From Fundidesulfovibrio agrisoli (GTDB lineage Bacteria; Desulfobacterota; Desulfovibrionia; Desulfovibrionales; Desulfovibrionaceae): a DNA stretch of 64,000 nt. Both the position numbers and the translations under genes were made by a program. Shown piece after piece: positions 8,843 to 17,955 of this stretch. Positions within the stretch are counted from its first letter, which is position 1, and each line of letters starts with the position of its first letter. The DNA is taken from NCBI RefSeq assembly GCF_022808715.1, contig NZ_JAKZKX010000003.1, positions 1 to 64,000 on the forward strand, read 5' to 3'. The notes under the pieces are model-generated. The model searched no databases. It was not told where the DNA came from and saw only the letters and a list, made by a program, of their open reading frames with translations.

Positions 8843-9250
8843 ATGACCCTGAAAGACGACGTCTCCAAACTGACCCACCTGGGCCAGGCCGGAACCACCT
8901 ACCCCGAACGCGTATCCCCCGAGCTCATCGAGACCTTCCCCAACCGCTTTCCGGAGCGCGAATACACCGTGACCTTCGAGTCCGAGGAGTTTACCAGCCT
9001 CTGCCCCATGACCGGCCAGCCCGACTTCGGCACCATCACCGTGAGCTACGTGCCCGGCGAGCTGTGCATCGAGTCCAAGTCGCTCAAGCTGTACCTGTTC
9101 AGCTACCGCAGCGAGCCCAGCTTCATGGAAACCCTCACCAACCGCATCCTGGACGACCTGGCCGGGGCCTGCAAACCCCGCAAAATGACCGTAACGGGCA
9201 ACTTCCGCCCGCGCGGGGGCATCGGCATAGTGGTGCAGGCCTCGATTTGA
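8843..9250 (+). CDS. queF: NADPH-dependent preQ0 reductase
   Basis: QueF reduces the nitrile of preQ0 to the amine of preQ1, the base inserted into tRNA by Tgt. The 135-residue length is the unimodular (FolE-like) form. Key residues are visible: the nucleophilic Cys54 in SLCPMTGQPD, and the QueF motif ESKSLKLYLFSYR with the conserved Glu. The gene is divergent from queE across 76 bases, which must hold both promoters. A GGGAGC ribosome site precedes the ATG. The full branch from CDG to preQ1 is therefore here except for queD and tgt. Confidence 0.96.
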   Translation: MTLKDDVSKLTHLGQAGTTYPERVSPELIETFPNRFPEREYTVTFESEEFTSLCPMTGQPDFGTITVSYVPGELCIESKSLKLYLFSYRSEPSFMETLTNRILDDLAGACKPRKMTVTGNFRPRGGIGIVVQASI

Positions 9251-9363
9251 GGCTGATTTGCGGTTTGGGCGCACAAAACCGGCCCGAGGTGCTTCCGTAA
9301 ACGGGGCGGATGTCTTATTCTCCATAGCTACGAGTAGTCCGCATCCAACACAGGAGAATTCTT

Positions 9364-10203
9364 ATGTGGGAATATACTGACAAAGTGCGCGAGCACTTCA
9401 TCAACCCCCGCAACGTAGGCGAGATCAAGGACGCCTCCTGCGTGGGGGAAGTCGGCTCCATCGCCTGCGGCGACGCGCTCAAGCTCTTCCTCAAGGTGGA
9501 CGAGAACGACCGCATCGTGGACGCCAAGTTCCAGACCTTCGGCTGCGCCAGCGCCATCGCCTCCTCCTCGGCGCTTACCGAGATGATAAAGGGCAAGACC
9601 GTGGACGAGGCCCTGGACGTCTCCAACAAGGACATCGCCGAGTTCCTGGGCGGCCTGCCCAAGGAGAAGATGCACTGCTCCGTCATGGGCCGCGAAGCCC
9701 TGGAGGCGGCGGTGAAGAACCTGCGCGGCGAAGAGGCCGTGCCCCACGCCGAGGGCGAGATCGTCTGCGAGTGCTTCGGCGTCACGGACGAGCAGATCCG
9801 CCGGGCCATCGCCGAGAACAACCTGAACACCGTGGAGGAGATCACCGACTTCACCAAGGCGGGCGGCGGCTGCGGCAAGTGCCTGGACAAGCTGGCCGAC
9901 CTGCTGGCCGAGGCCAAGGGCCAGAAGAAGGTGCTCACGCCGCTTACGGTCAAGCCCGCAGGGCTGACCAACCTGCAGCGCATGAAGCTGGTCAACAAGG
10001 TCATCGACGAGGAGATCAGCCCCAGCCTCCAGCAGGACGGCGGCAACATCGAACTGGTGGACGTGGACGGCAAGCGCGTGCTGGTGCAGCTGCGCGGGGC
10101 CTGCTCCTCCTGCAAGTCCAGCCAGTTGACGCTCAAGCAGTTCGTGGAGAAGCGCCTGCGCGAGACGGTCGAACCCGACATCGTGGTCGAGGAGGTGCGC
10201 TGA
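9364..10203 (+). CDS. nifU: Fe-S cluster scaffold NifU, three-domain form
   Basis: NifU assembles Fe-S clusters from sulfur supplied by NifS. All three domains are intact in 279 residues: an IscU-like domain with Cys35, Cys61 and Cys105; a BFD-like [2Fe-2S] domain with Cys135, Cys137, Cys170 and Cys173; and an Nfu domain with the CSSC pair Cys247/Cys250. The ATG follows AGGAGAA. The stop overlaps the nifS start (TGATG). No nitrogenase genes are nearby, so this is likely the general Fe-S machinery, as in many anaerobes that use NIF-type assembly. Confidence 0.96.
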   Translation: MWEYTDKVREHFINPRNVGEIKDASCVGEVGSIACGDALKLFLKVDENDRIVDAKFQTFGCASAIASSSALTEMIKGKTVDEALDVSNKDIAEFLGGLPKEKMHCSVMGREALEAAVKNLRGEEAVPHAEGEIVCECFGVTDEQIRRAIAENNLNTVEEITDFTKAGGGCGKCLDKLADLLAEAKGQKKVLTPLTVKPAGLTNLQRMKLVNKVIDEEISPSLQQDGGNIELVDVDGKRVLVQLRGACSSCKSSQLTLKQFVEKRLRETVEPDIVVEEVR

Positions 10204-11396
10204 TGGCCCCCGCTTCCCCCATATACATGGACAACAACGCCACCACCCGCGTTGACCCCGCCGTTCTGGAGGAGATGCTGCCGTATTTCTCCGACCTGTA
10301 CGGCAACCCCTCCAGCATGCACACCTTCGGCGGGCAGGTGGGCCGCAAGATCAGCCAGGCGCGCGAGCGCGTTGCCGAGGCCTTCAACTGCAACCCCGAC
10401 GAGGTGATGTTCAACGCCTGCGGCACCGAGGGCGACAACACGGCCATCCGTTCGGCCCTGGCCTCCCAGCCGGAGAAGCGCCACATCATCACCACGCGCG
10501 TGGAGCATCCCGCCGTGCTCAACGTGGCCAAGCACCTGGAGCGCCGGGGCTACGAGGCCACCTACCTGGGCGTGGACGAGCAGGGCAGGCTCGACCTGGA
10601 CGAACTGCGCGACTCCATCCGTCACGACACGGCCCTCATCTCCGTGATGTACGCCAACAACGAGACCGGCGTGATCTTCCCCATCCAGGAGATCGCGGAG
10701 ATCGCCAAGGAGCGCGGCGTGCTCGTGCACACCGACGCCGTGCAGGTGCTGGGCAAGGTGCCCTTCGACTTGAAAACCCTGCCCGTGGACTTCCTGGCCG
10801 TGTCCGGCCACAAGGTGCACGCCCCCAAGGGCGTGGGCGCGCTCTTCGTGCGCAAGGGCGTGCAGTTCAGGCCCTTCATGCTGGGCGGCCACCAGGAGCG
10901 CGGCCGCCGCGCGGGCACCGAAAACACCACCGGCATCATCGGCCTGGGCAAGGCCTGCGAAATCGCCATGAAGAACATCGCGCACGAGAACAGCGCGGTG
11001 AAGGCCCTGCGCGACAAGCTGGAAAAAGCCCTGATCGCCGCCATCCCGGATACGCGCATCAACGGCACGGTGGACGCCCGCCTGCCCAACACCACCAGCC
11101 TGGCCTTCCAGTACGTCGAGGGCGAGTCCATCCTGCTGATGCTCGACGCCTTCGGCGTGTGCGCCAGCTCGGGGTCGGCCTGCACCTCCGGGTCGCTGGA
11201 GCCTTCGCACGTGCTGCGGGCCATGGGCGTGCCCTTCACCTACGCCCACGGCTCCATCCGCTTCAGCCTCTCGCGCTTCAACACCGAGGCCGACGTGGAT
11301 CTGGTGGTCAAGGAGCTGCCCCCCATCATCACCCGCCTGCGCGAGATATCGCCCTTCAAGCACGCGGAGGGGGAGGCCCCGGCCTGCACCTGCTAG
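10203..11396 (+). CDS. nifS: Cysteine desulfurase NifS
   Basis: NifS is a PLP enzyme that takes sulfur from cysteine to form the persulfide passed to NifU. The 397-residue protein opens with the class V signature IYMDNNATT. The PLP lysine is Lys204 in AVSGHKVHAPKG, TEGDNTAI is the phosphate-binding region, and the sulfur-carrying Cys327 lies in SSGSACTSG, the group I (NifS/IscS) loop. It ends in an ACTC tail that adds two Cys. The start overlaps the nifU stop. An 18-bp hairpin with T-tract closes the operon. Confidence 0.96.
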   Translation: MAPASPIYMDNNATTRVDPAVLEEMLPYFSDLYGNPSSMHTFGGQVGRKISQARERVAEAFNCNPDEVMFNACGTEGDNTAIRSALASQPEKRHIITTRVEHPAVLNVAKHLERRGYEATYLGVDEQGRLDLDELRDSIRHDTALISVMYANNETGVIFPIQEIAEIAKERGVLVHTDAVQVLGKVPFDLKTLPVDFLAVSGHKVHAPKGVGALFVRKGVQFRPFMLGGHQERGRRAGTENTTGIIGLGKACEIAMKNIAHENSAVKALRDKLEKALIAAIPDTRINGTVDARLPNTTSLAFQYVEGESILLMLDAFGVCASSGSACTSGSLEPSHVLRAMGVPFTYAHGSIRFSLSRFNTEADVDLVVKELPPIITRLREISPFKHAEGEAPACTC

Positions 11397-11427
11397 CCGG
11401 AGCGGCCGAGAGTAGCTGAATAACTAC

Positions 11428-11480
11428 AAGGGATTCCAAAGGGAGTTCCTCCCTTTGGAATCCCTTTTCGCTTCGCGCCC
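11428..11480 (+). terminator. nifUS terminator formed by dispersed repeat copy A
   Basis: An 18-bp perfect stem (11428-11445 with 11449-11466, loop TTC) ends in TTTT, giving a strong terminator. Its core, CCAAAGGGAG facing CTCCCTTTGG, followed by AATCCC and CGCTTCGCG, is shared with copies near 12.25, 18.6 and 57.45 kb, so this terminator is a member of a repeat family. Confidence 0.8.
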
Positions 11481-11529
11481 CGCGCGGGGCCGCGTCGACA
11501 CCCCGGAACTCCCGCCTGACGGAGCGAGC

Positions 11530-12225
11530 ATGGACCCGCATCACGCCCACCCCACCTGCGCCCTGTGCCCCTACGACTGGTCCGAACGCTACTGCCGCAA
11601 CGCCAAGGGCAAGGCCCCGGCCAACTGCCCCTCGCTGCGCCTGCGGGAGCAGGCCGCCGGGGCGCTGGCTGAAACCGTTTCGCCCGAGAACCGGGAGTTC
11701 GCCCGCCTGGCCTCCGTGCAGGAGTCCCTCTGCTACGGCGGGCGGGAGAACGGCTATGCAACAGTGAAGCCGCTCAAGCCGCGCATCGTGGAGACCGTGG
11801 AGTTCGCCCGGCGCATGGGCTACCGCCGCCTGGGCCTGGCCTTCTGCATCGGGCTGCGCAAGGAAGGGGCGATAGTTCACGAGATTTTCCAGACCAACGG
11901 CTTCGAGGTGGCGTCCGTCTCCTGCAAGGCCGGGGCGGTCTCCAAGGCGGAGCTCGGCATCGGCCCCGCCGACCAGGTGGACCCGAACGCGGCCCACGAG
12001 AGCATGTGCAACCCCGTGTTCCAGGCCGAGGCCCTCAACGCGGCGGGGACTGATTTCAACGTGCTCCTGGGGCTTTGCGTGGGGCACGATTCGCTCTTCC
12101 TCAAGTACGCCAAGGCCCCCTGCACCGTGCTCGCCGTGAAGGACCGGCTGCTTGGCCACAACCCCCTGGCGGCCGTGCAGCAGTACGACGGCTATTGCCG
12201 CTATCTGAAACAGCCGCTGGAGTAG
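11530..12225 (+). CDS. DUF1847 family Cys-rich protein
   Basis: This 231-residue cytosolic protein fits DUF1847, a family with unknown function and probable metal binding. It starts with CALCPYDWSERYCRN and NCPS (Cys clusters), then AFCIGLRKEG, ASVSCKAGAVSKAELG, and near the end LLGLCVGHDSLFLKYAKAPCTVLAVKDR. The start at 11530 has GGAGCGAG just upstream; the extra 25 codons of the longer frame read through the repeat element and are not believable. It sits behind the nifUS terminator, so probably has its own promoter. A role in Fe-S or metal handling is only suggested by position and Cys content. Confidence 0.75.
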   Translation: MDPHHAHPTCALCPYDWSERYCRNAKGKAPANCPSLRLREQAAGALAETVSPENREFARLASVQESLCYGGRENGYATVKPLKPRIVETVEFARRMGYRRLGLAFCIGLRKEGAIVHEIFQTNGFEVASVSCKAGAVSKAELGIGPADQVDPNAAHESMCNPVFQAEALNAAGTDFNVLLGLCVGHDSLFLKYAKAPCTVLAVKDRLLGHNPLAAVQQYDGYCRYLKQPLE

Positions 12226-12245
12226 GGCGCGGAGAAGACGGAAGA

Positions 12246-12303
12246 GGCCTCCGGCGGCCAAAGGGAGTTCCTCCCTTTGGAATCCCGTATCGCTTCGCGT
12301 TCA
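12246..12303 (+). repeat. Dispersed palindromic repeat, copy B
   Basis: GCCTCCGGCGG leads into a 10-bp perfect hairpin (12258-12267 with 12271-12280, loop TTC), then AATCCC and CGCTTCGCG. It follows the DUF1847 stop by 20 bases and lacks a T-tract. Confidence 0.7.
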
Positions 12304-12328
12304 CGGCGGGGATGCCGAGTTGGAAAGT

Positions 12329-12367
12329 AAAAAGCCGGGTGATCCTGAGGGATCACCCGGCGTTTTT
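12329..12367. terminator. Bidirectional terminator between DUF1847 gene and chemoreceptor
   Basis: GCCGGGTGATCC (12334-12345) pairs perfectly with 12350-12361 around TGAG, with A-tract on one side and GTTTTT on the other. It serves the convergent chemoreceptor gene and the plus-strand gene. Confidence 0.9.
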
Positions 12368-12389
12368 ATTGGGGGAAAGGCGGGGAGGG

Positions 12390-14540
12390 CTAGGCGGACA
12401 GGGCTTTGGCCCCGGAGCCGTTGTGCATGTCCTCGATGAGCTGTTTGAGCACCACGGCCTGGCGCGAGAGCTGGCTCACGGCATCCGAAGCCTGGATCAT
12501 GGCCTGGGAGGTCTCCCCGGAGATGGCGTTGACCTCCTCGATGGAGCGGTTGATCTGCTCGCTGGCCGCGGACTGCTCCTCCGAGGCCGCCGCGATGGAG
12601 CGCACCTGGTCGGCGGCGGAATCCACGAGGCTGACGATCTCCCGCAGGGATTCGCCCGAGGTCTGGGCCATGCGGGTGGCGTCCTCGATGGCGCCCACGG
12701 CCTTCTCCACGGTGACGATGTTGGTGCGCGTGCCCTGCTGGATGCCGGAGATGGAGTCCCCCACCTCCTTGGTGGCGGTCATGGTCTTTTCGGCCAGCTT
12801 GCGCACCTCGTCGGCCACAACCGCGAAGCCGCGTCCGGCCTCCCCGGCGCGCGCGGCCTCGATGGCGGCGTTGAGGGCCAGCAGGTTGGTCTGGTCCGCA
12901 ATGTCGGAGATCACGTCCATGATCTGCCCGATGCCCTCGGCCTGATGCCCCAGGGAGGACATGTCCGTCTTGAGGTTCATGGCCTGGCGCTGCACCTCGC
13001 GGATGCTCTCCACCACCTTGGCCACCACGGCGGACCCGTCCTCGGCCTTGTGCTTGGCCCCCTCGGCGGTCTGGGCCGCCTGGGAGGCGTTGCGGGCTAC
13101 CTCCAGCACGGTGGCGTTCATCTGCTCCATGGCGGTGGCGGTCTCGGCCACGCGCTGGGCCTGAGTCTGGGCTCCGGCGCTGGAGTGGTCCACCTGGACG
13201 GAGAGCTGGTCAGAGGCGGAGGCCAGGATCTCGGTCACGTGCTGCAACTCCCCGGCCACGCGCAACATGCTGGTGAGCGTCTGGTCGGCCTGTTCGCGGG
13301 CGGCGTCGGACTCGGCCCTTGCGGCCAGCGAGGCCTCGGCCTGCTCCGCCGCCAGGCGGGACTGCCGGTCGGCCTCCTCGATCTTCTCCTTGAGGCTGCC
13401 CACCATGCTGTTCAGGTTGGCGGCCAGCTCGCCGATCTCGTCCTTCTGGTCCAGCTCCAGGGTGCTGCCGTAGTCCCCGGCGGCCACCTTGCGGGCGAAG
13501 TCCACGCCCTTGCGCACCGGGCCGGTGATGGCCCTGGTGATGAACAGGGAGATCACAGCGCCCAGGCCCAGGGCCACGGCCAGGCCGATGGCCAGCTCCA
13601 GGCGGGCCGCGCCCAGCTCCGCGTTGGCCTGCTCGGAGAGCTTGGTCAACTGCTTGATGCCCGCCTCGGAGATGGAGGTGGCGTTGGCCAGGATGGACTG
13701 GGCGGCCTTGCCCCCGGCGGCGTTCTGCTCGCGCATGTCGGCTGATGCGGCGATCTGCTTGTCCAGCCGGTCGGAGTAGGTGGTGATGGTTTCCACGAGC
13801 GTGTTGAAGGTCTTCTTCTGGTCGGCGTCCGTGGCGAAGGCCTTGAGCGTGGCGATGTTGCTGTGCACCTGCTGGAACAGGGCCTTGGCCTGCTTGTATT
13901 CGGCCACGTCCCCAGTGACGTCGGCGCGCAGCACGTGGAACTGGATGGAGGAGGCCGTCTCCAGGATGCCGTTGGCCAACTCCAGGTTCTGGAGGTCGTC
14001 CTCCAGGGTGTTCTTTCCTGAATCCTTGGCGATGGATTTGTGCAGCACGCCTTCATAGAGGCGGGCCACGTCCTGCGCGGCCTTGAAGAAGCGCTCGGCC
14101 GAGGCCACCCGCTCATCCCTGGCGGCGTTCAAGGCCTCCTGGATGACCAACGCCTGGGAGGAAAGCTTCTCGTAGTCGGCGAGCTGTGCGGTCAAGGAGC
14201 CGATGGACTCGCGCAGGGCCACCAGCCTGGGGTAGCGGTCCGCCAGGGCCTGCGCCTCGGCCAGGGCCTTCTTGGCCTCGGCCAGTTGGGCGCGCATGGT
14301 CTCGTATTCGGCCTTGTTGCCCGTATGGGCGAAGCCGCGCATGGCGAACATGGCGCGCTGGGCGTGGTTCTGGATTTCGTTGGCCAGCTCGACTTCAGGG
14401 GCGTATTCGTTCTTGATGCGCTGCGAGGTCTCGCTCACGGAGGACATGCCCATGAAGGCCACGGCCCCGAGCACGACGACCAGCGCCAGGACCACGCCGA
14501 AACCGATCCCGATCTTGAGGGACAGTTTGAGATTCTTCAT
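12390..14540 (-). CDS. Methyl-accepting chemotaxis protein, probable HBM-type sensor
   Basis: This 716-residue transmembrane chemoreceptor starts MKNLKLSLKIGIGFG at 14540, with GGGAG upstream; the open frame continues through the antisense of cysK but that part is a shadow. TM1 is residues 9-31. Residues about 32-290 are a long all-helical periplasmic region with NEYAPEVELANEIQNHAQRAMFAMRG, a pattern seen in helical bimodular (HBM) sensors. TM2 is near 300-325, then HAMP (ITRAITGPVRKGVDFARKVAAGDY) and the cytoplasmic signalling domain with a hairpin tip around EVRKLAEKTMTATKEV. HBM domains often bind organic acids, but the ligand is unknown. No CheW pentapeptide tail for CheR is seen. A TTGACA at 14660-14655 is a possible -35. 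Confidence 0.9.
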   Translation of the reverse strand: MKNLKLSLKIGIGFGVVLALVVVLGAVAFMGMSSVSETSQRIKNEYAPEVELANEIQNHAQRAMFAMRGFAHTGNKAEYETMRAQLAEAKKALAEAQALADRYPRLVALRESIGSLTAQLADYEKLSSQALVIQEALNAARDERVASAERFFKAAQDVARLYEGVLHKSIAKDSGKNTLEDDLQNLELANGILETASSIQFHVLRADVTGDVAEYKQAKALFQQVHSNIATLKAFATDADQKKTFNTLVETITTYSDRLDKQIAASADMREQNAAGGKAAQSILANATSISEAGIKQLTKLSEQANAELGAARLELAIGLAVALGLGAVISLFITRAITGPVRKGVDFARKVAAGDYGSTLELDQKDEIGELAANLNSMVGSLKEKIEEADRQSRLAAEQAEASLAARAESDAAREQADQTLTSMLRVAGELQHVTEILASASDQLSVQVDHSSAGAQTQAQRVAETATAMEQMNATVLEVARNASQAAQTAEGAKHKAEDGSAVVAKVVESIREVQRQAMNLKTDMSSLGHQAEGIGQIMDVISDIADQTNLLALNAAIEAARAGEAGRGFAVVADEVRKLAEKTMTATKEVGDSISGIQQGTRTNIVTVEKAVGAIEDATRMAQTSGESLREIVSLVDSAADQVRSIAAASEEQSAASEQINRSIEEVNAISGETSQAMIQASDAVSQLSRQAVVLKQLIEDMHNGSGAKALSA

Positions 14541-14732
14541 CACGACTCCCGATACTGAAGAGAATATCCGCAGAGAATAACTCTGCAACACGAACAACTT
14601 ATGCTGCCTGCCATGTTTACCGGAGGGCCCATTCATCCACGGGGTTACCACATTTGTCAAATAACTCTTTTCAATCCGGAGAATGTCGTTCTCAGGCGGC
14701 CCTGAAAACCCGCGCGCGCTTTCGCGGGTATC

Positions 14733-14761
14733 TGGCGGTCTTCCCCGAATGGGTTTATAGT
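14733..14761 (+). promoter_or_regulatory. Possible cysK promoter
   Basis: TATAGT at 14756-14761 is a good -10, but the -35 position 17 bases upstream (TGGCGG) is poor, so an activator may be needed. The leader would be about 45 bases. Confidence 0.25.
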
Positions 14762-14807
14762 CGGCACTTGCAACAGAACCGCGCCCGGCGCGAAGCGAGG
14801 ATAATCC

Positions 14808-15746
14808 ATGAAAATCGCAGAGAACATGGTGGAGCTGGTGGGCAAGACGCCCCTGGTCCGCCTGAACAGGATAGGCCAGGGCCTTGGCGTCACGCTGGTG
14901 GCCAAGCTGGAGACGGCCAACCCGTGCTTTTCCGTGAAGGACCGCATCGGCCGCAACATGATCCTCGACGCCGAAAAGCGCGGCGTTCTGGACAAGGACA
15001 CCGTGATCGTGGAGCCAACCAGCGGCAACACCGGCATCGCGCTGGCCTTCATGTGCGCGGTGCGCGGCTACAGGCTGATCCTGACCATGCCCGAGTCCAT
15101 GAGCCTGGAGCGCCGCACCCTGCTCAAGGGGTTCGGGGCGGAGCTGGTGCTCACGGAGGCGGCCAAGGGCATGAAGGGGGCCATCGAGAAGGCCCGGGAG
15201 CTCGTGGCGGAGCTGCCCAAGGCCTTCATGCCCATGCAGTTCTCCAACCCGGCCAACCCCGAGGCCCACGCCCTGACCACCGCCGAGGAGATCTGGAGCG
15301 ACACCGACGGCGCGCTGGACGCCTTCGTGGCAGGCGTTGGCACGGGCGGCACCATCACCGGCGTTGGGCGCGTGCTCAAGCCGCGCAAGCCCGGCCTCAA
15401 GGTGGTGGCCGTGGAGCCGGACGCCTCCCCGGTGCTCTCCGGCGGGCAGCCCGGCCCCCACGCCATCCAGGGCATCGGCGCGGGCTTCGTGCCCGACGTG
15501 CTGGACACCGCCCTGCTGGACGAGGTGGTCCGCGTGGCCAACGAGGACGCCCTGGCCATGGCCCGGCGTCTGCTGCGTGAGGAGGGCATCCTCTGCGGCA
15601 TCTCCTCCGGGGCCAACTGCCACGCCGCGCTGGAGCTGGCCAAGCGGCCTGAATACAAGGGGAAGATGATCGTGTTCATCGTCTGCGACACCGGCGAGCG
15701 CTACCTGAGCACCGCCCTGTTCACGGGCACGGAGGCCTCGAAATGA
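14808..15746 (+). CDS. cysK: O-acetylserine sulfhydrylase A
   Basis: CysK makes cysteine from O-acetylserine and sulfide with PLP. The 312-residue protein has the family pattern throughout: [10 protein letters not shown], the PLP Lys44 in CFSVKDRIG, the substrate loop [10 protein letters not shown], the phosphate loop [12 protein letters not shown], and GISSGAN. The final [13 protein letters not shown] matches CysK ends. It is the first gene of an operon: the stop overlaps the cysE start (ATGA), so the two partners of the cysteine synthase pathway are co-translated. In a sulfide-producing bacterium this is the expected assimilation route. Confidence 0.96.
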   Translation: MKIAENMVELVGKTPLVRLNRIGQGLGVTLVAKLETANPCFSVKDRIGRNMILDAEKRGVLDKDTVIVEPTSGNTGIALAFMCAVRGYRLILTMPESMSLERRTLLKGFGAELVLTEAAKGMKGAIEKARELVAELPKAFMPMQFSNPANPEAHALTTAEEIWSDTDGALDAFVAGVGTGGTITGVGRVLKPRKPGLKVVAVEPDASPVLSGGQPGPHAIQGIGAGFVPDVLDTALLDEVVRVANEDALAMARRLLREEGILCGISSGANCHAALELAKRPEYKGKMIVFIVCDTGERYLSTALFTGTEASK

Positions 15747-16666
15747 TGCGCGAACACCACATGCTGGCCAACATGACCCCGGACAAGTCCGTCATAGAGG
15801 ACGTGGTGGGCAGGCTCACCGCGCCCACCTCCTACCAGGCCTTCGCCAGCCGCAAGCTCACAGACGCGCCCATGCCCTCCATCGAGGCCTTGAGCGAAGT
15901 GATGAAGCGCCTGAAGGCCGTGCTCTTTCCGGGATACTACGGCGACTCCGAGGTGACGCCCGACACCCTGGCCTACCACACCGGCGCGCACCTGGACATC
16001 GTGTTCCGCCGCCTGGCGGACCAGATCAAGCGCGGCTTCTGCTTCACCTGCATGGGCGAGAATAAGGCCTGCACCGGCTGCGAGGAGCAGGCCATGGAGA
16101 AGGCCACGGCCTTCCTGCAGAGCCTGCCCGCTATCCGCGACGCCCTCATCCTGGACGTGCAGGCCGCCTACGAAGGCGACCCGGCGGCCAAGAGCCCCGG
16201 CGAAACCATCTTCAGCTACCCAAGCGTTGCGGCGCTCATCCACCAGCGCGTGGCCCACAGCCTGCACGTGCTCGGGGTGGACATCATCCCCCGCATCATC
16301 ACGGAGATGGCCCACGCCGTCACCGGCATCGACATCCACCCCGGGGCCACCATCGGCAACGGCCTGTTCATCGACCACGGCACCGGCGTGGTCATCGGGG
16401 AGACCACCATCATCGGCAACAACGTGCGCCTGTACCAGGGCGTGACGCTCGGCGCGAAAAGCTTCCCCAAGGACGAGCACGGCAACCCCGTGAAGGGCCT
16501 GCCCCGTCACCCCATCGTGGAGGACGACGTGGTCATCTATTCCGGGGCCACGGTGCTCGGGCGCATCACTGTGGGCAAGGGCGCGGTGATCGGCGCCAAC
16601 GTGTGGGTAACCTCCGACGTGGAGCCGGGGGCCAGGGTGCTTCAGGCCAGAAGCCTCAAGGAGTAG
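15743..16666 (+). CDS. cysE: Serine O-acetyltransferase with Cys-quartet N-terminal insert
   Basis: CysE acetylates serine with acetyl-CoA. The 307-residue protein has an extended helical N-terminus (about 1-170), as in the SATase/EpsC forms of strict anaerobes, then a left-handed beta helix of hexapeptide repeats ([23 protein letters not shown]) with the catalytic His/Asp region and the loop [21 protein letters not shown]. An insert in the N-domain carries Cys100, Cys103, Cys110 and Cys113 in a CxxC-x6-CxxC layout that could hold zinc or an Fe-S cluster. It lacks the usual C-terminal Ile tail for CysK docking (ends RSLKE). It is coupled to cysK and followed three bases later by the sugar-phosphate gene. 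Confidence 0.92.
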   Translation: MMREHHMLANMTPDKSVIEDVVGRLTAPTSYQAFASRKLTDAPMPSIEALSEVMKRLKAVLFPGYYGDSEVTPDTLAYHTGAHLDIVFRRLADQIKRGFCFTCMGENKACTGCEEQAMEKATAFLQSLPAIRDALILDVQAAYEGDPAAKSPGETIFSYPSVAALIHQRVAHSLHVLGVDIIPRIITEMAHAVTGIDIHPGATIGNGLFIDHGTGVVIGETTIIGNNVRLYQGVTLGAKSFPKDEHGNPVKGLPRHPIVEDDVVIYSGATVLGRITVGKGAVIGANVWVTSDVEPGARVLQARSLKE

Positions 16667-16669
16667 CGC

Positions 16670-17890
16670 ATGTCCGCGGCCAAGCTGGTGATCGCCATGG
16701 TGGGGCTGCCCGCCTCGGGCAAGTCCACGGTCGCTTCCAAGATCGCGCAGTGCCTGACGGCGGAGGGCGTGGCCGTCCGCGTGTTCAACAATGGGGACGT
16801 GCGCCGCGAGATGCTGGCCGGGCAGGACTCCTCCAGCCCGGAGTTCTACTCCCCGGCCAACCGCGAGGGCGTGGCCCTGCGGGAGAAGATCGCGCGCATC
16901 AACCTGGAGCGCGCGGCAGACTACCTGCGCGGCGGGGGCGAGGTGGCCGTGCTGGACGCCACCAACGTCTCGGCCCAGCGCCGCAGGGTCATCAAGCAGA
17001 TGATGGCCGGGCACACACAGTTCTTCATCGAGTGCGTCAACCCGGACCCGGAGCTGCTCTCGGCCAGCATCTCCCGCAAGGCCAAGCTGCCAGAGTTCGC
17101 GCACCTTCCGCCGGGGCAGGCCGAGCTGCACTTCCGCGAGCGCATCGGCTACTACGAGACCATCTACACTCCCCTGGCCGACGAGGAGAACTTCGTTGTG
17201 CTCGACACCCTGGACAACCGCATCATCCGCGAGCGCGTCCAGGCCGTGCTGCCACACTACCGCATCATGCGCGACCTGCTCGTCTCCGACTGGGTGCGCA
17301 ACCTCTACCTGGTCCGCCACGGTGAGACGGCCTACAACCTGGAGATGCGCATCGGCGGCGACTCCGACCTCACAGCGCGGGGCATGGTCCAGGCGCAGGC
17401 CCTGGCCTGGGCCTTCAAGGACACGCCCCTGCCCTACGTGTTCACCAGCACGCGCAAGCGCACCCGCCAGATGGCCATGGTGCTCTGCGACGGCCGGGAG
17501 GACTGCCGGACCATCCCTCTGCACGAGTTCGACGAGATAGACGCGGGCGTCTGCGAATCCATGACCTACGACCAGATCGCGCGGGACATGCCCTCCGTGC
17601 ACGAAGCCCGCACCCGCGACAAGTTCCACTACGTCTACCCCGGGGGCGAAGGCTACGTGACCCTGCAGGAGAGGGTGGAGCGGGGCGTGAAGAAGGCGCT
17701 GTACCTCTCGGGCAACGCGGAGAACATCCTCATCGTCGGGCATCAGGCCGTGAACCGCATGATCCTCTCCCACTTCCTGTACCGGCGCACCGGGGACGTG
17801 CCCTACATCCACATCCCGCAGGACCGCTACTTCCACATCGTATCCACCCAGTCCCGCAAGCTTTTCGAGCTGGTCAGATTCATGGGTTGA
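16670..17890 (+). CDS. Bifunctional 6-phosphofructo-2-kinase/fructose-2,6-bisphosphatase-like protein
   Basis: This 406-residue protein has the domain order of eukaryotic PFKFB enzymes, which make and destroy fructose-2,6-bisphosphate. The N-terminal kinase has a Walker A GLPASGKST (residues 12-20), FNNGDVRREM and the SPEFYSPAN and DATNVSAQRR motifs. The C-terminal phosphoglycerate-mutase-like phosphatase has LVRHGETAYN (His217), DEIDAGVCESMTYDQI (Glu289) and VGHQAVNR (His358), all catalytic positions present. Both halves therefore look active. It starts three bases after cysE with its own ATG and so belongs to the cysteine operon by transcription. Activity on fructose 6-phosphate is an inference from family; other phosphosugars are possible. 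Confidence 0.85.
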   Translation: MSAAKLVIAMVGLPASGKSTVASKIAQCLTAEGVAVRVFNNGDVRREMLAGQDSSSPEFYSPANREGVALREKIARINLERAADYLRGGGEVAVLDATNVSAQRRRVIKQMMAGHTQFFIECVNPDPELLSASISRKAKLPEFAHLPPGQAELHFRERIGYYETIYTPLADEENFVVLDTLDNRIIRERVQAVLPHYRIMRDLLVSDWVRNLYLVRHGETAYNLEMRIGGDSDLTARGMVQAQALAWAFKDTPLPYVFTSTRKRTRQMAMVLCDGREDCRTIPLHEFDEIDAGVCESMTYDQIARDMPSVHEARTRDKFHYVYPGGEGYVTLQERVERGVKKALYLSGNAENILIVGHQAVNRMILSHFLYRRTGDVPYIHIPQDRYFHIVSTQSRKLFELVRFMG

Positions 17891-17955
17891 TCTGCGCCCG
17901 GCAAAGTGCCATAGCACAAGCGGGGGGGTAACATCACACCCAGTGGGAGGACAGT

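Noticed and set aside
9251..9363. IscR-type site before nifU
   Set aside because: No sequence close to either IscR motif can be seen.
12390..15623. A single 1077-codon chemoreceptor frame
   Set aside because: The upper 360 codons are antisense to cysK; the chemoreceptor has its own ATG with ribosome site at 14540.
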